This document shows, one piece after another, positions 24,255 through 32,175 of a stretch of DNA of 46,602 nucleotides (position 1 is its first letter; each line of letters starts with the position of its first letter). The stretch is from the NCBI GenBank assembly GCA_904395335.1, contig CAJFNR010000050.1, positions 1 through 46,602 of the forward strand. Direction: 5' to 3'. Source of the DNA: Candidatus Avimonas narfae (GTDB lineage: Bacteria; Bacillota; Clostridia; Oscillospirales; Acutalibacteraceae). A program made the translations under genes and the position numbers. The notes under the pieces were generated by a model. That model was not told the DNA's origin. It searched no databases and saw only the letters and a program-made list of their open reading frames with translations.

Positions 24255-24258
24255 AGGT

Positions 24259-24278
24259 TGCAAGTCAAATGCAAGTCA
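24259..24278 (+). repeat. Paired TGCAAGTCA direct repeats next to att
   Basis: Two copies (24259-24267, 24270-24278) spaced 11 bp, between the integrase stop and the att core. Their position and helical phasing suit arm-type integrase or excisionase sites. Confidence 0.5.
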
Positions 24279-24326
24279 ATATTTTGTGAAAATATAGGTA
24301 TAATGCGGGTTTCATCCCTTTTCTTT

Positions 24327-24376
24327 GCTGATTCGTAATCAGCAGGTCGCCGGTTCAAGTCCGGCCAGTAGCTCCA
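24327..24376 (+). tRNA. tRNA-Thr(CGU) 3' half: right attachment site
   Basis: An anticodon stem-loop GCTGA-TTCGTAA-TCAGC (anticodon CGT at 24334-24336), a 5-nt variable loop, a T arm GCCGG-TTCAAGT-CCGGC, seven acceptor-strand bases, discriminator T and encoded CCA. No matching 5' half (an acceptor strand starting GCTACTG plus D arm) precedes it; the upstream sequence runs into the integrase gene. It is therefore the duplicated tRNA 3' end left at the prophage right border, with the intact tRNA expected at the left border outside the window. Confidence 0.87.
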
Positions 24377-24387
24377 AAATGTCGTTG

Positions 24388-24420
24388 AAAGAAGTCGATT
24401 GAAAAATATCGACTTCTTTT
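24388..24420 (+). terminator. Terminator of the host tRNA-Thr locus
   Basis: A 12-bp perfect stem AAAGAAGTCGAT / ATCGACTTCTTT (24388-24399 / 24408-24419) followed by T's, 11 nt after the tRNA end. It marks the first host-derived sequence after the prophage. Confidence 0.8.
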
Positions 24421-24543
24421 AATTTATATCGGAGTATCCCATAGTCCATAGACAGTTTTAAGGAGAGGTGGATAAAAATAAATACCAAGATTATCGCTGA
24501 CAAAATTGTATATGCATTAAAAGAAGAACTAAACAGACTTGTA

Positions 24544-25209
24544 TTGCCTGCATTTCGATCGATCTATATAGCAGGTTCTTATTGCCGGGGAGATTGGCTG
24601 GATTGTAGTAGCGACTTAGATATTTGTGCAATTTATGAGGATCGTGAAGACCGAGTCAGAAATGATTTACAGCGCATGGTTCAAAAACTAAAAGTGACAC
24701 ATGAATTTCCATCCCATTGCCCTGGAGGAATTGATTATGGGTATATTCATACAAATTGCGTACCCAAAAGCTATGAGGAAGCCTGTATTCCATCAAGATA
24801 TGCGCCTTTTTCAACCACAATGTTTGATTTAAAGGCGCACCATCTAACAATCTACGGTGAAGAATTGAATGATATTTTGCCTTCTCATCCAGACCCATCC
24901 GCTCATGCGAAAATTTGGTTATCCTCTCTTGTAAAGCGATTAGAATCTATGGAGCAGGACGACTATCGATTGCCTTTTACCGCATATAAAGCGATCACGG
25001 CGGCACAATTATATTTTGGCGAGCCAAGTGTTAATAAATACAGAATGCTAGAGATGTATCAGAAATACGTACCGGATTTTGAGGCCAAGTATTTCGGTGA
25101 ATGGATCATCAGAAATTATTTAGGTTCTTTCTATCCCGATAGGCCCCCGATTGTTTTTAGTAAGTCGGAATATATGTGGTTTATAACACAATTGTCGTCA
25201 GTTGTATGA
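24544..25209 (+). CDS. Nucleotidyltransferase-like protein
   Basis: At least 221 aa. IYIAGSYCRGDWLDCSSDLD is the GS…SDLD motif of the minimal nucleotidyltransferase fold used by aminoglycoside and similar adenylyltransferases, here at residues 8-27, with a helical C-terminal domain (YKAITAAQLYFGEPSVNKYR). The listed start is a TTG at 24544. The same frame is open upstream to a TAG and would add INTKIIADKIVYALKEELNR, a fitting first helix, behind AAGGAGAG at 24460-24467, but this part offers only ATA or ATT as starts. A mutated ATG or a rare start is likely. The gene has lower GC than its neighbours, suggesting transfer. Substrate unknown. Confidence 0.72.
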   Translation: MPAFRSIYIAGSYCRGDWLDCSSDLDICAIYEDREDRVRNDLQRMVQKLKVTHEFPSHCPGGIDYGYIHTNCVPKSYEEACIPSRYAPFSTTMFDLKAHHLTIYGEELNDILPSHPDPSAHAKIWLSSLVKRLESMEQDDYRLPFTAYKAITAAQLYFGEPSVNKYRMLEMYQKYVPDFEAKYFGEWIIRNYLGSFYPDRPPIVFSKSEYMWFITQLSSVV

Positions 25210-25552
25210 GACATATTTACAGTTTAACCTAATTCGAGTTTTCTATCAGAAATTGTTGCCGGGTTATTGCCGAAAAGTCCCCCAAAATATCGCCTATTCC
25301 CGACAACCTGCAAGTCAGAATTCAGGTTGCCTCTATCGGATTCTTTTGATATACTGATTATTGAAATAACGTGTTTTTCGCTTATTGCGAATCCCTATCA
25401 ACCATAAATCTCCCAGGGGTTCGTACCGAAAAAACAACTCACAAAACCGTTTTAGGACAAAGTAATCTCAGAATTGCGAGAGGTAAAAAAAGTATAATAC
25501 GGAATTCTTACAGACTTATATAAAAGCTCCGAATATATTGTGCAGGTTTGCT
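25210..25552 (+). other. AT-rich non-coding region, CRISPR leader candidate
   Basis: 343 bp without a gene. It includes the inverted repeat CAACCTG / CAGGTTG (25304-25310 / 25323-25329) and a third TGCAAGTCA copy. The last 100 bp (TACAGACTTATATAAAAGC, GAATATATTG) are AT-rich and run directly into the first CRISPR repeat, as a leader does. A TATATA-type -10 is possible but no strong -35 is seen. Confidence 0.45.
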
Positions 25553-25788
25553 GTCTCCGTCCGTAGGGACGGAGTGGATTGAAACCTTACCAAGAGGCAA
25601 AAAGTCAACGAGGGCGAGGGTCTCCGTCCTATAGGGACCGCGGATTGAAATCCGATGTCACGACTCATCTGTTTTTCTGATACGCGTCGATCCCCGCACG
25701 GGGGTCGTGGATTGAAATTCTAAGGTGACGGTGGTCGTCTGGCCGGATACCACCGGTCGATCCCCACACAGACGGAGTGGATTGAAAT
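25553..25788 (+). CRISPR. Degenerate type I-C-like CRISPR array, 4 repeats / 3 spacers
   Basis: Repeats at 25553-25585 (33 nt), 25620-25651 (32 nt), 25686-25718 (33 nt) and 25756-25788 (33 nt); spacers of 34, 34 and 37 nt. All end in the I-C tail (T/C)GGATTGAAA(C/T), but the 5' part differs. Repeats 1 and 3 each fold into an 8-bp stem with a 4-nt loop at the same positions yet with different sequence; five stem positions change, four with full compensation. Repeats 2 and 4 have broken stems: repeat 4 joins the 5' arm of repeat 3 to the 3' arm of repeat 1. The array has the same orientation as the cas genes 6.7 kb away. No spacer match was found by eye within the window. Confidence 0.85.
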
Positions 25789-25841
25789 TGGATAGGCGTC
25801 TGCCAGGTGAAGACCGGCTACACGTCTTTGTCCGAAAGAAT

Positions 25842-25903
25842 CCGCCGCACAAAAATCCCACAGGGTCCCGATTTGCGAGCCCCGTGGGATTTTTGTGCGG
25901 CGG
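25842..25903. terminator. Strong bidirectional terminator after the array
   Basis: A perfect 20-bp inverted repeat (25842-25861 / 25884-25903, CCGCCGCACAAAAATCCCAC and its complement) with a 22-nt loop. It ends transcription of both the array and the convergent aldehyde dehydrogenase gene. Confidence 0.8.
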
Positions 25904-25912
25904 TTGTCCCCT

Positions 25913-27292
25913 CTACTTCAAAAACATCCGGATCAGCTTCTCCCGCAAAGGCGTGTATGGCTGATACCGCATAGGCAAGTCCATAAAGGTCTTTTTGTCC
26001 AGGAGGCTCTTTTGGTGGGAAAAGGTATCGAATCCCACCTTCCCATGATAGGCACCCATGCCGCTCTCCCCCACGCCGCCAAAGCCCATATGGCTGGTGG
26101 CCAGGTGGACCACCACATCGTTTATACACCCTCCGCCAAAGCAGCATTGGGAAGTTACGCGGCGGATATGCTCCCTATCCTGTGAAAAAATATACAGTGC
26201 CAGGGGCTTGTCATGACTGTTGACGTGGGAAATCACGTCATCCAGGTTTTCAAAGGTGAGCACCGGCAGAATCGGGCCGAAAATCTCCTCCTGCATAACG
26301 GCATCATCCATGGTGACTCCGTCCAGCACGGTTGGCTCGATGCGCAGGGCGCCTTCGTCATATTTTCCTCCGAAAACCGTCTTCGGCCCGTCTATCAGCC
26401 CGAGCAGGCGACGGAAATGCTTCTCGTTGACGATCTTCCCGTATTGTTCGTTGTGCAGCGGCTCCGTCCCGAACTGCCTGCGGATTTCCTCCCCCATACA
26501 GGCAAGCAGCTCCTCCTTCACCCCAGCATGACAAAGGAGATAGTCCGGGGCCACACAGGTCTGCCCACAGTTGAGGAACTTCCCAAACACAATCCGTTTG
26601 GCCGCCAGAGGGATCTTCGCCGTCTCATCCACGATACAAGGGCTTTTGCCGCCCAGCTCCAAAGTCACCGGCGTCAAATGACCGGCTGCCTGACGCATGA
26701 CCTCCTTGCCCACCGCCTGGCTGCCGGTAAAAAAGATATAATCGAATTTCTGGTTCAGCAGGCACTGGTTCTCCTGCCGGCCCCCGTTGACCACGCAGAC
26801 ATATTCCCGGGGAAAGGCCGCCTCGATGAGCTCCGTCATCACCCGGCTGGTGGCAGGGGAATAGGCACTGGGCTTGACCACAGCGGTATTGCCGGCGGCC
26901 AAAGCATCCACCAGGGGATCGATGGTAAGCAGAAAGGGATAGTTCCACGGGCTCATGATCAACGTCACGCCGTAGGGAGAAGGCTTTACGCGGCTGCGCG
27001 CAGCAAACTGCGTCAGCGGGGTATGCACGGTCTTTTCCCGGGCAAATCGTCGGATATGGCGCAGCATATAGCGGATCTCGCTCAATACCAGTCCGGTTTC
27101 GCACATATAGCCTTCCGGCCCGCTCTTGCCCAAATCCTCTTTCAGCGCTGCGGCAATGTCCGTCTCATGATCGCGGATGATCTTTTCCAGTGTCCGGAGG
27201 GCCTCCACCCGGTAATCCAGCGGTAGCGTGGCCCCGCTGTAAAAAAACGCCCGCTGCGCATCGACAAGCGCCTTGATTTCCGTTTCCTGCAT
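25913..27292 (-). CDS. Aldehyde dehydrogenase, class 3 / fatty-aldehyde type
   Basis: A 459-aa NAD(P)-dependent enzyme oxidising aldehydes to acids. Start ATG at 27292 with AGGAGG 8 nt ahead (the open frame begins earlier, but inside the MarR gene). Motifs: cofactor-binding SPWNYPFLLTIDPLVDALAA, GNTAVVKPSAYSP, FFTGSQAVGKEVM, catalytic Glu212 in LELGGKSP and Cys246 in NCGQTCVAPDY, then EEIFGPILPVL. The length near 460 and C-terminal hydrophobic tail (PLREKLIRMFLK) fit the ALDH3 branch, which acts on medium and long-chain aldehydes. It follows a MarR gene by 32 nt, so substrate-responsive control is likely. Confidence 0.93.
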   Translation of the reverse strand: MQETEIKALVDAQRAFFYSGATLPLDYRVEALRTLEKIIRDHETDIAAALKEDLGKSGPEGYMCETGLVLSEIRYMLRHIRRFAREKTVHTPLTQFAARSRVKPSPYGVTLIMSPWNYPFLLTIDPLVDALAAGNTAVVKPSAYSPATSRVMTELIEAAFPREYVCVVNGGRQENQCLLNQKFDYIFFTGSQAVGKEVMRQAAGHLTPVTLELGGKSPCIVDETAKIPLAAKRIVFGKFLNCGQTCVAPDYLLCHAGVKEELLACMGEEIRRQFGTEPLHNEQYGKIVNEKHFRRLLGLIDGPKTVFGGKYDEGALRIEPTVLDGVTMDDAVMQEEIFGPILPVLTFENLDDVISHVNSHDKPLALYIFSQDREHIRRVTSQCCFGGGCINDVVVHLATSHMGFGGVGESGMGAYHGKVGFDTFSHQKSLLDKKTFMDLPMRYQPYTPLREKLIRMFLK

Positions 27293-27324
27293 GGCTGATT
27301 CCTCCTGATCCTTGTGAATAACGT

Positions 27325-27786
27325 TTACTCCCCGTCCCGGCGGCACAGCATTTCCAGACGATCCGTTATAGCAAAAAATACACGGTAAAAGCAGGCCCGA
27401 TCCTCGTCTGAAAGCCCCTCCGACGCCTGACGAACCGCCCGGGAAATAGCCTCATGGAGCTGCTCGTTGCGTTTGCGTCCGCTTTCCGTCAGGGTCAGCC
27501 TCGTCCGGTATTTCCGTCCGGGCTCCTCCACATTCGGTTCCAGGTAACCCCGTTCGGTCAGATCGACCAGCGTCCGGGAGATGGCCGCCTTGTCCTCGTG
27601 GCACAGGCGGCACAGCTCCGCCGCCGTCAGGCCACCAGGAGTCTTACCGATATAGTACAGGCACATGACGTGGCTGCCTTTGAGCCCCATCCGCTCGGTT
27701 TCCCGGTTCTTGATCTTCTGAAGGCATTTGTAAGCCCGGGTAACGGCTGCGGTAAAGCTCTCAAACTGCTCGGCAACCCCGTTCAT
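27325..27786 (-). CDS. MarR-family transcriptional regulator
   Basis: A 153-aa winged-helix protein: KGSHVMCLYYIGKTPGGLTA, AELCRLCHEDKAAISRTLVD, LTERGYLEPNVEEPGRKYRT, RLTLTESGRK. The wing 'R-KYRTRLTLTESG' is typical. It overlaps the membrane protein gene upstream by 4 nt and is followed by the aldehyde dehydrogenase, suggesting that it represses this three-gene unit in response to a small hydrophobic molecule. Confidence 0.9.
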   Translation of the reverse strand: MNGVAEQFESFTAAVTRAYKCLQKIKNRETERMGLKGSHVMCLYYIGKTPGGLTAAELCRLCHEDKAAISRTLVDLTERGYLEPNVEEPGRKYRTRLTLTESGRKRNEQLHEAISRAVRQASEGLSDEDRACFYRVFFAITDRLEMLCRRDGE

Positions 27787-28469
27787 TTTTCCCTGCCGGC
27801 CCCGCTTTTAAGCCCGGCGTAAACAAAAAGGGAAAAGGCCAGCAGGAACTGGGCGGGGTAATAGGTGCTCAGGCACCAATAGCCCGTGTTCGCCACCCCG
27901 CCGAACCGGTCCAGCACCAACATAAAATCGGAAAAATAGAAGAAAAAGCTGCCCACGGCGACCAATATGGTAAAGGCGTTCCTTTCCCGAGTGAGATTGG
28001 ATACCGCCTTACCCACCATAAACGAAATGACCAAGGCATAGGCAATACAGACGCCCTGCATCAGGGCGCTGTCGAAACGAAGCACCGGCACAAACAGAAG
28101 AATCCCCAGGGAAATCAGGAAAATACAAACACTGAGCAGTAAATCGCGGCGATTAAACCGGATCAGCGTACAGTACGAAAGAAAGTAAAAGACGTGTCCC
28201 AGGGCAAAAAACGCCGCGCCCAGATAAAAATTGATCCCCAAAAGGACATCCCCCAGCATGGCGGTAACCAGTGCCACCACCATCCAGACCGGATAGCGGG
28301 TATTCACCTTGTTTTTCAGACAGTATACCAGATTGATCACACCGGTAACCACAAACATCAGGCTAGTGACCGCCTTCAGGCCAAGCCCGCCATGGGTCAT
28401 ATATCCGATATCGAGCAAAAGGATAGCGGCCAGCATCACCAGATTGACAACAACAAACAGCTTCTTCAT
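27783..28469 (-). CDS. YhhN/TMEM86-family membrane protein (lysoplasmalogenase-like)
   Basis: A 228-aa membrane protein with seven to eight hydrophobic segments. The family marks LVTAMLGDVLLGINFYLGAA (a GD motif near residue 74) and LVAVGSFFFYFSDFMLVLDR (a SD motif near 186) are present. Animal TMEM86B hydrolyses the vinyl-ether bond of lysoplasmalogen, releasing a fatty aldehyde. Next to an ALDH3-type dehydrogenase this makes biochemical sense: release of an aldehyde followed by its oxidation. Many Clostridia contain plasmalogens. The pairing is inference. Confidence 0.82.
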   Translation of the reverse strand: MKKLFVVVNLVMLAAILLLDIGYMTHGGLGLKAVTSLMFVVTGVINLVYCLKNKVNTRYPVWMVVALVTAMLGDVLLGINFYLGAAFFALGHVFYFLSYCTLIRFNRRDLLLSVCIFLISLGILLFVPVLRFDSALMQGVCIAYALVISFMVGKAVSNLTRERNAFTILVAVGSFFFYFSDFMLVLDRFGGVANTGYWCLSTYYPAQFLLAFSLFVYAGLKSGAGREK

Positions 28470-28718
28470 ACAGGAGGTTCCTTTCCGTATCCAAGGTTTG
28501 ACGCCCTAAGGGCAACACCCGTATTATAGCGGCGTGTTGTTGATAAGTCAACATCTCTTTATTCCGCACTCCGGTGCTTCCGGGAAAGCAAGGCATAAAC
28601 AGCCCCCGCCATCCTCAAGCCTTTTTTCAGACGGCCGGTATCCGGTCTCGAAATCAGATACCGCTTTGGCGCTCCGGCAGCCGGCAAAGAAGTCGGCGTC
28701 CTAACCTCTTCCCCTGCA

Positions 28719-28757
28719 ACGAAAGCGCTGCCTTCTCCGGCAGCGCTTTCGTTTTTA
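28719..28757 (+). terminator. Perfect 14-bp hairpin at the 3' end of the glycosidase unit
   Basis: ACGAAAGCGCTGCC / GGCAGCGCTTTCGT (28719-28732 / 28739-28752) with a 6-nt loop; TTTT follows on the plus strand. On the minus strand, where the glycosidase genes are read, the hairpin comes 3 nt after the stop codon but has no T run. The remaining intergenic sequence 28470-28718 shows no gene. Confidence 0.65.
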
Positions 28758-30584
28758 CTTTTTAACCAGTGGCATCTCCGTCAGCCGTAACTTGGCGCAG
28801 CCGTATGGAAATAGGGAAAGGGAAACCGGTTCCCCCACCGGCTCAGCGGATTCCGGCCGCTTGGCGCACACGCTGTCGAAGCCGTCCTCAAAATCCCAGG
28901 AGATGGGGACCAGGACAGCGCGCAGGGTGCGGCGGGGATGGCGGGAGGAAAAGGGAATGGCATCCCCTTCCCGCTCCTCCGCCTCCAGCTCCCCGGAAGC
29001 CAGGGCGTACTTCCAAGGGGTGCGGGGCAACAGCTCATAATCGCAGTAGGGATACCGGCGTTCCACCCCGTCCCTATCGTATTCATGACGCCGGTACTCC
29101 GCCTCGATGGGAACTGCGTACACCAGCGGTCCGCGCTCCACACAGACCATGCCGCCGGGGCGGTCCAACACCGCCGGACGGCAGCCGAATTCCACCCGCA
29201 GCGTTTGCGTCCCCTCCCAGGTTCCACGGATAACGCAGTCTCCCCCCTCCGTCCGGAGCTCACCGTTCACCCGCAGCGTTTCCGCCCAGGCGGGACGGCG
29301 TATCCGCAGGGCAAAATCCACCGGTTGCGACACCGTGATGCGGTATTCCAGCTTTTCCCGGAAGGGATACTCGGTGACGAGTTCCAGCCGGACATCGGTT
29401 CCTTTCCACTTCGTCTCCAGGACGGCGGGTACAAACACGCCGCTGTAAATCTCCTCCTCGGAATGGAGGAAGGCGGAAAGCGCCAGCTTGGGCCACCCCT
29501 GGCCAAAATTGGCGGTGCAGCATCCATAATTGGGCTCCAGTCCGAAAAGGTGGGCCTCCCCGTTGTTGGTGCGGAACTGGGAACGGCCCGGGAACCGCCG
29601 GCAGGCAATTTGATTGACCATTTGATCGTACTGATGGGTCCACATGTCGTCGCTGAGGGTGGCGGGCAGTGCGTTGAAGGCCACCCGCTCCAGCCGTTCT
29701 GCCCAAGTGCTGTCGCCGGTGCGGGCCAGCAGCCATTCAAAGGAATACATCAGCTCCACCACGGCGCAGAGTTCCGTCCCCTGGATGGGGCTGAGACCGG
29801 ACAGGCACTCGTCACCGGTGAAGGTGCCCACCGCTGTCCCATTGTACCGCTCCAGCACCGCCAGCAGCTCTTCTCCAATTCCCGTATACGGCTCACCCAG
29901 CAGGTCGCAGGAAACGGCCTCATATTTGAGCATCATGGCCAGGTTGACCACATGGGTCTCCTGCGTCCACTGGTTCATCGGCCGCTTCCAGCGCTCCGCC
30001 AGATCGGGGTAATGGGTGCCTTGCTCTCTCAGCTTCCGGGCCAGCGCGGGAATCCAATCCTCCCCGCAGCGCCGGAACAGGAACTGCAGGGCGATAAAAG
30101 CCTCAAACCACCGGGAACGTCCCCAGTCGTGGAGGGTCACGGTGCCGTCGTCCATCAGTTCTTTCAGGTTTTTCATCGCCCGATACAGACAGGAGGGGAC
30201 ACGTTCATCCCCGCTGCAATCATAATACACCACCAGCACCTTAGAGATCAGGAACAGGGCCCAGACGTCATAGTCTCCCCGCTCCTCATCGCGGCAGGGA
30301 CAGAGCCAGCCGTCCTCTCGCTGGGCGTCCAGGATAGCATCCACATACCGCTGTGCCCGGCGGATCATCCCCTTATCCTCCAGCAAATAGGCCAGAGGAA
30401 TAAAGCCGTCCAGCCAGTAAGGCACCCGCTCCCAGCCCTCCCGGCTACCGCCGATCCAGGCGCTGTCCCGGACATCCGGCCACATCGTGTCCAGATGGCC
30501 CGCCAGACCCCGGGCCTCGATCTCCAACTGCTGTTTGAGCCAGCCTGTAGGATGAATGTCACGGCTGGTAAAAAACCGATACAT
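28755..30584 (-). CDS. Beta-L-arabinofuranosidase-like glycoside hydrolase (DUF1680, GH127/GH146 type)
   Basis: A 609-aa (alpha/alpha)6-barrel enzyme with C-terminal beta-sandwiches. HPTGWLKQQLEIEARGLAGH, then WLDGFIPLAYLLEDK are characteristic of the family. In the studied GH127 enzyme a zinc-bound Cys nucleophile is held by a Glu and two further Cys residues; here Glu271 and Cys273 (GTELCAVVEL) and Cys355-Cys356 (YGCCTANFGQGWP) match that set. No signal peptide, so it acts on imported oligosaccharides from plant cell wall glycans. It forms a unit with the upstream GH31 gene, 37 nt apart; ribosome site AAAGGAG is present. Confidence 0.9.
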   Translation of the reverse strand: MYRFFTSRDIHPTGWLKQQLEIEARGLAGHLDTMWPDVRDSAWIGGSREGWERVPYWLDGFIPLAYLLEDKGMIRRAQRYVDAILDAQREDGWLCPCRDEERGDYDVWALFLISKVLVVYYDCSGDERVPSCLYRAMKNLKELMDDGTVTLHDWGRSRWFEAFIALQFLFRRCGEDWIPALARKLREQGTHYPDLAERWKRPMNQWTQETHVVNLAMMLKYEAVSCDLLGEPYTGIGEELLAVLERYNGTAVGTFTGDECLSGLSPIQGTELCAVVELMYSFEWLLARTGDSTWAERLERVAFNALPATLSDDMWTHQYDQMVNQIACRRFPGRSQFRTNNGEAHLFGLEPNYGCCTANFGQGWPKLALSAFLHSEEEIYSGVFVPAVLETKWKGTDVRLELVTEYPFREKLEYRITVSQPVDFALRIRRPAWAETLRVNGELRTEGGDCVIRGTWEGTQTLRVEFGCRPAVLDRPGGMVCVERGPLVYAVPIEAEYRRHEYDRDGVERRYPYCDYELLPRTPWKYALASGELEAEEREGDAIPFSSRHPRRTLRAVLVPISWDFEDGFDSVCAKRPESAEPVGEPVSLSLFPYGCAKLRLTEMPLVKK

Positions 30585-30621
30585 AGGCGACTCCTTTCCC
30601 CCGGGATGTTTTCATCCCGGA

Positions 30622-32175
30622 TCAGTCGATTCTTTCAAAATAGGGCAGGCATTCCAGCGGAGCGGGGACAGTGACCGTGCCGCCCGCATACGCGGTACCG
30701 TCCACGTATCGCCAGTGGCCCTGGGGAAGCCGGACGGTGCGGGTGCGCGCCCCCTTCTGCAGCACCGGCGCCACCAGCAGATCCTCCCCCAGCATAAATT
30801 GGTCGGTGACGGCTTCCAGCCCCTGCCCGGGGAACTGGTACTCCATATACCGCACAATGGGCTCCCCTGTCTCGGCCGCGTGCCGTGCCAGGGAGATAAT
30901 CCGATCAGACATCCGGATGTGCAGCAGCGCAGCCTCCACGCACAGCCGGGCATTTTCCTCCGACAGCACCCGCCAAGGTGCGGCGGAAAACTGCATCATG
31001 GGCATCAGGGCCGCGCACTGGGCGTACCGCACAAACAGCTCCTCATCCAGCGACGTGGACTCGTTGAGGAAGCTCAAGTAATCCCCGCCGCCAATCATAT
31101 CGGGGCAGGTATAGGCATAGCCCAGCAGCCCCTGCAGCAGTTCGTTGGGGATCAGGGTCTTTACCCCGTTGCTCTCCCACTGGTGGTATTTGTCCGCCAA
31201 CCGCTGCACCAGGGGAAGCCCGGCCGCCTTGAAACAGGCACGGAATTCGTTGTAGGGATAGGCCGCCCCCAGCTGGGCCCACAGCTCCGTCTGCTCCGCA
31301 GCGGAAACATGGCCGTAAGTCTGGTCATCGTCCCGGTAAAAGGAGCCGTCACCGGCATCGAACTTGAAGCCGTCCACGCCGTATTCCCGCATGAGGCGGT
31401 CGTTTTTCTCCCGGTACCAGGCCGCAGCCTCCGGATGGGAAAGATCCAGAACGGCAGAATACCCGTTCCACCAGGGCCGGATGGCGGGGTCCCCCGCCGC
31501 GTCCCGCACCAGCAGCCCCCGGTCGCGCAGCTGCTTGAATTCCACGCTGTCCGGTGAAATAAAGGGACAGGTCCAGAGCATCACCTTGAAGCCCAAGGCA
31601 TGCAGATGATCCATCATCCCTTTGGGGTCGGGGAACAGCCGGCGGTTGAATTCCCAGCGGCCGTAGTCCTCCGCCCATCCGTCGTCGATCATCAGGATTC
31701 CGGCGGGAAGGCCACTGTCCAAGATCCCCTGGGCATAAGCCAGCACATCCCGCTGGTTCTGGTCATACATCAGCTCGATCCAGGTATTGTACTGCGGAAT
31801 CCGGAAAAAATCCTCCGGCGGCATCTGTCCGGCGGGCGCAAAATGCCGCCGGCAGGCCTCGCCGTAAGCCTGGCGCAGGTTTTCCAGTCCATCTCCCTCT
31901 ATCAGCGGAGCCTTCCGGGACCGGACGGAGAGCCGCCCTTCCCGGCAGGTCACGGAAAATCCGGTATCACACCAGATATACCGGCCCTTGGTGGAAACCA
32001 GCAAAGGATTGCACTGATTGCAGTCGGTATTGGGATCAATGTCCGCCTCGTAATCGGACTGCGCCGACAGAGGCATGCTCATGCCATCATTCGCCCGTAT
32101 GCCGTACCAATATTCACCGGGCAGAAACGAAATCTCGCACTCCCCGTTATGCCGTTTTTCCTGTGGCTTGCTCAT
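30622..32175 (-). CDS. GH31-family alpha-glycosidase
   Basis: A 517-aa TIM-barrel enzyme. IPQYNTWIELMYDQNQRDVL, PAGILMIDDGWAEDYGRWEF (162-167 MIDDGW), GFKVMLWTCPFISPDSVEFK and the nucleophile motif DGFKFDAGD (Asp273) are clear GH31 features. Shorter than usual GH31 enzymes (650-800 aa) because the N-terminal beta-domain is reduced and the C-terminal one small. The specificity (alpha-glucosidase, xylosidase or galactosidase) cannot be read from sequence. No signal peptide. Pairing with a DUF1680 enzyme suggests breakdown of plant or host glycans. ATG at 32175 with AAGGAGCGGG ahead. Confidence 0.88.
   Translation of the reverse strand: MSKPQEKRHNGECEISFLPGEYWYGIRANDGMSMPLSAQSDYEADIDPNTDCNQCNPLLVSTKGRYIWCDTGFSVTCREGRLSVRSRKAPLIEGDGLENLRQAYGEACRRHFAPAGQMPPEDFFRIPQYNTWIELMYDQNQRDVLAYAQGILDSGLPAGILMIDDGWAEDYGRWEFNRRLFPDPKGMMDHLHALGFKVMLWTCPFISPDSVEFKQLRDRGLLVRDAAGDPAIRPWWNGYSAVLDLSHPEAAAWYREKNDRLMREYGVDGFKFDAGDGSFYRDDDQTYGHVSAAEQTELWAQLGAAYPYNEFRACFKAAGLPLVQRLADKYHQWESNGVKTLIPNELLQGLLGYAYTCPDMIGGGDYLSFLNESTSLDEELFVRYAQCAALMPMMQFSAAPWRVLSEENARLCVEAALLHIRMSDRIISLARHAAETGEPIVRYMEYQFPGQGLEAVTDQFMLGEDLLVAPVLQKGARTRTVRLPQGHWRYVDGTAYAGGTVTVPAPLECLPYFERID

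Noticed and set aside
24279-24376. A complete tRNA-Thr gene
   Set aside because: No 5' acceptor strand or D arm precedes the anticodon stem, so only the 3' half is present.
25586-25755. Spacers targeting the resident prophage
   Set aside because: I compared the three spacers with the prophage by eye and saw no protospacer. A proper alignment is needed, but I do not claim self-targeting.
26213-27226. A 337-codon plus-strand open frame
   Set aside because: It is antisense to the aldehyde dehydrogenase, with no start signal or known domain.
28574-28765. A 63-codon plus-strand frame before the glycosidase unit
   Set aside because: It runs through a hairpin, has no ribosome site and no recognisable sequence.
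28938-30674. A 578-codon plus-strand open frame
   Set aside because: It mirrors the DUF1680 glycosidase in a GC-rich region; the minus-strand gene has motifs and a ribosome site, this one has neither.
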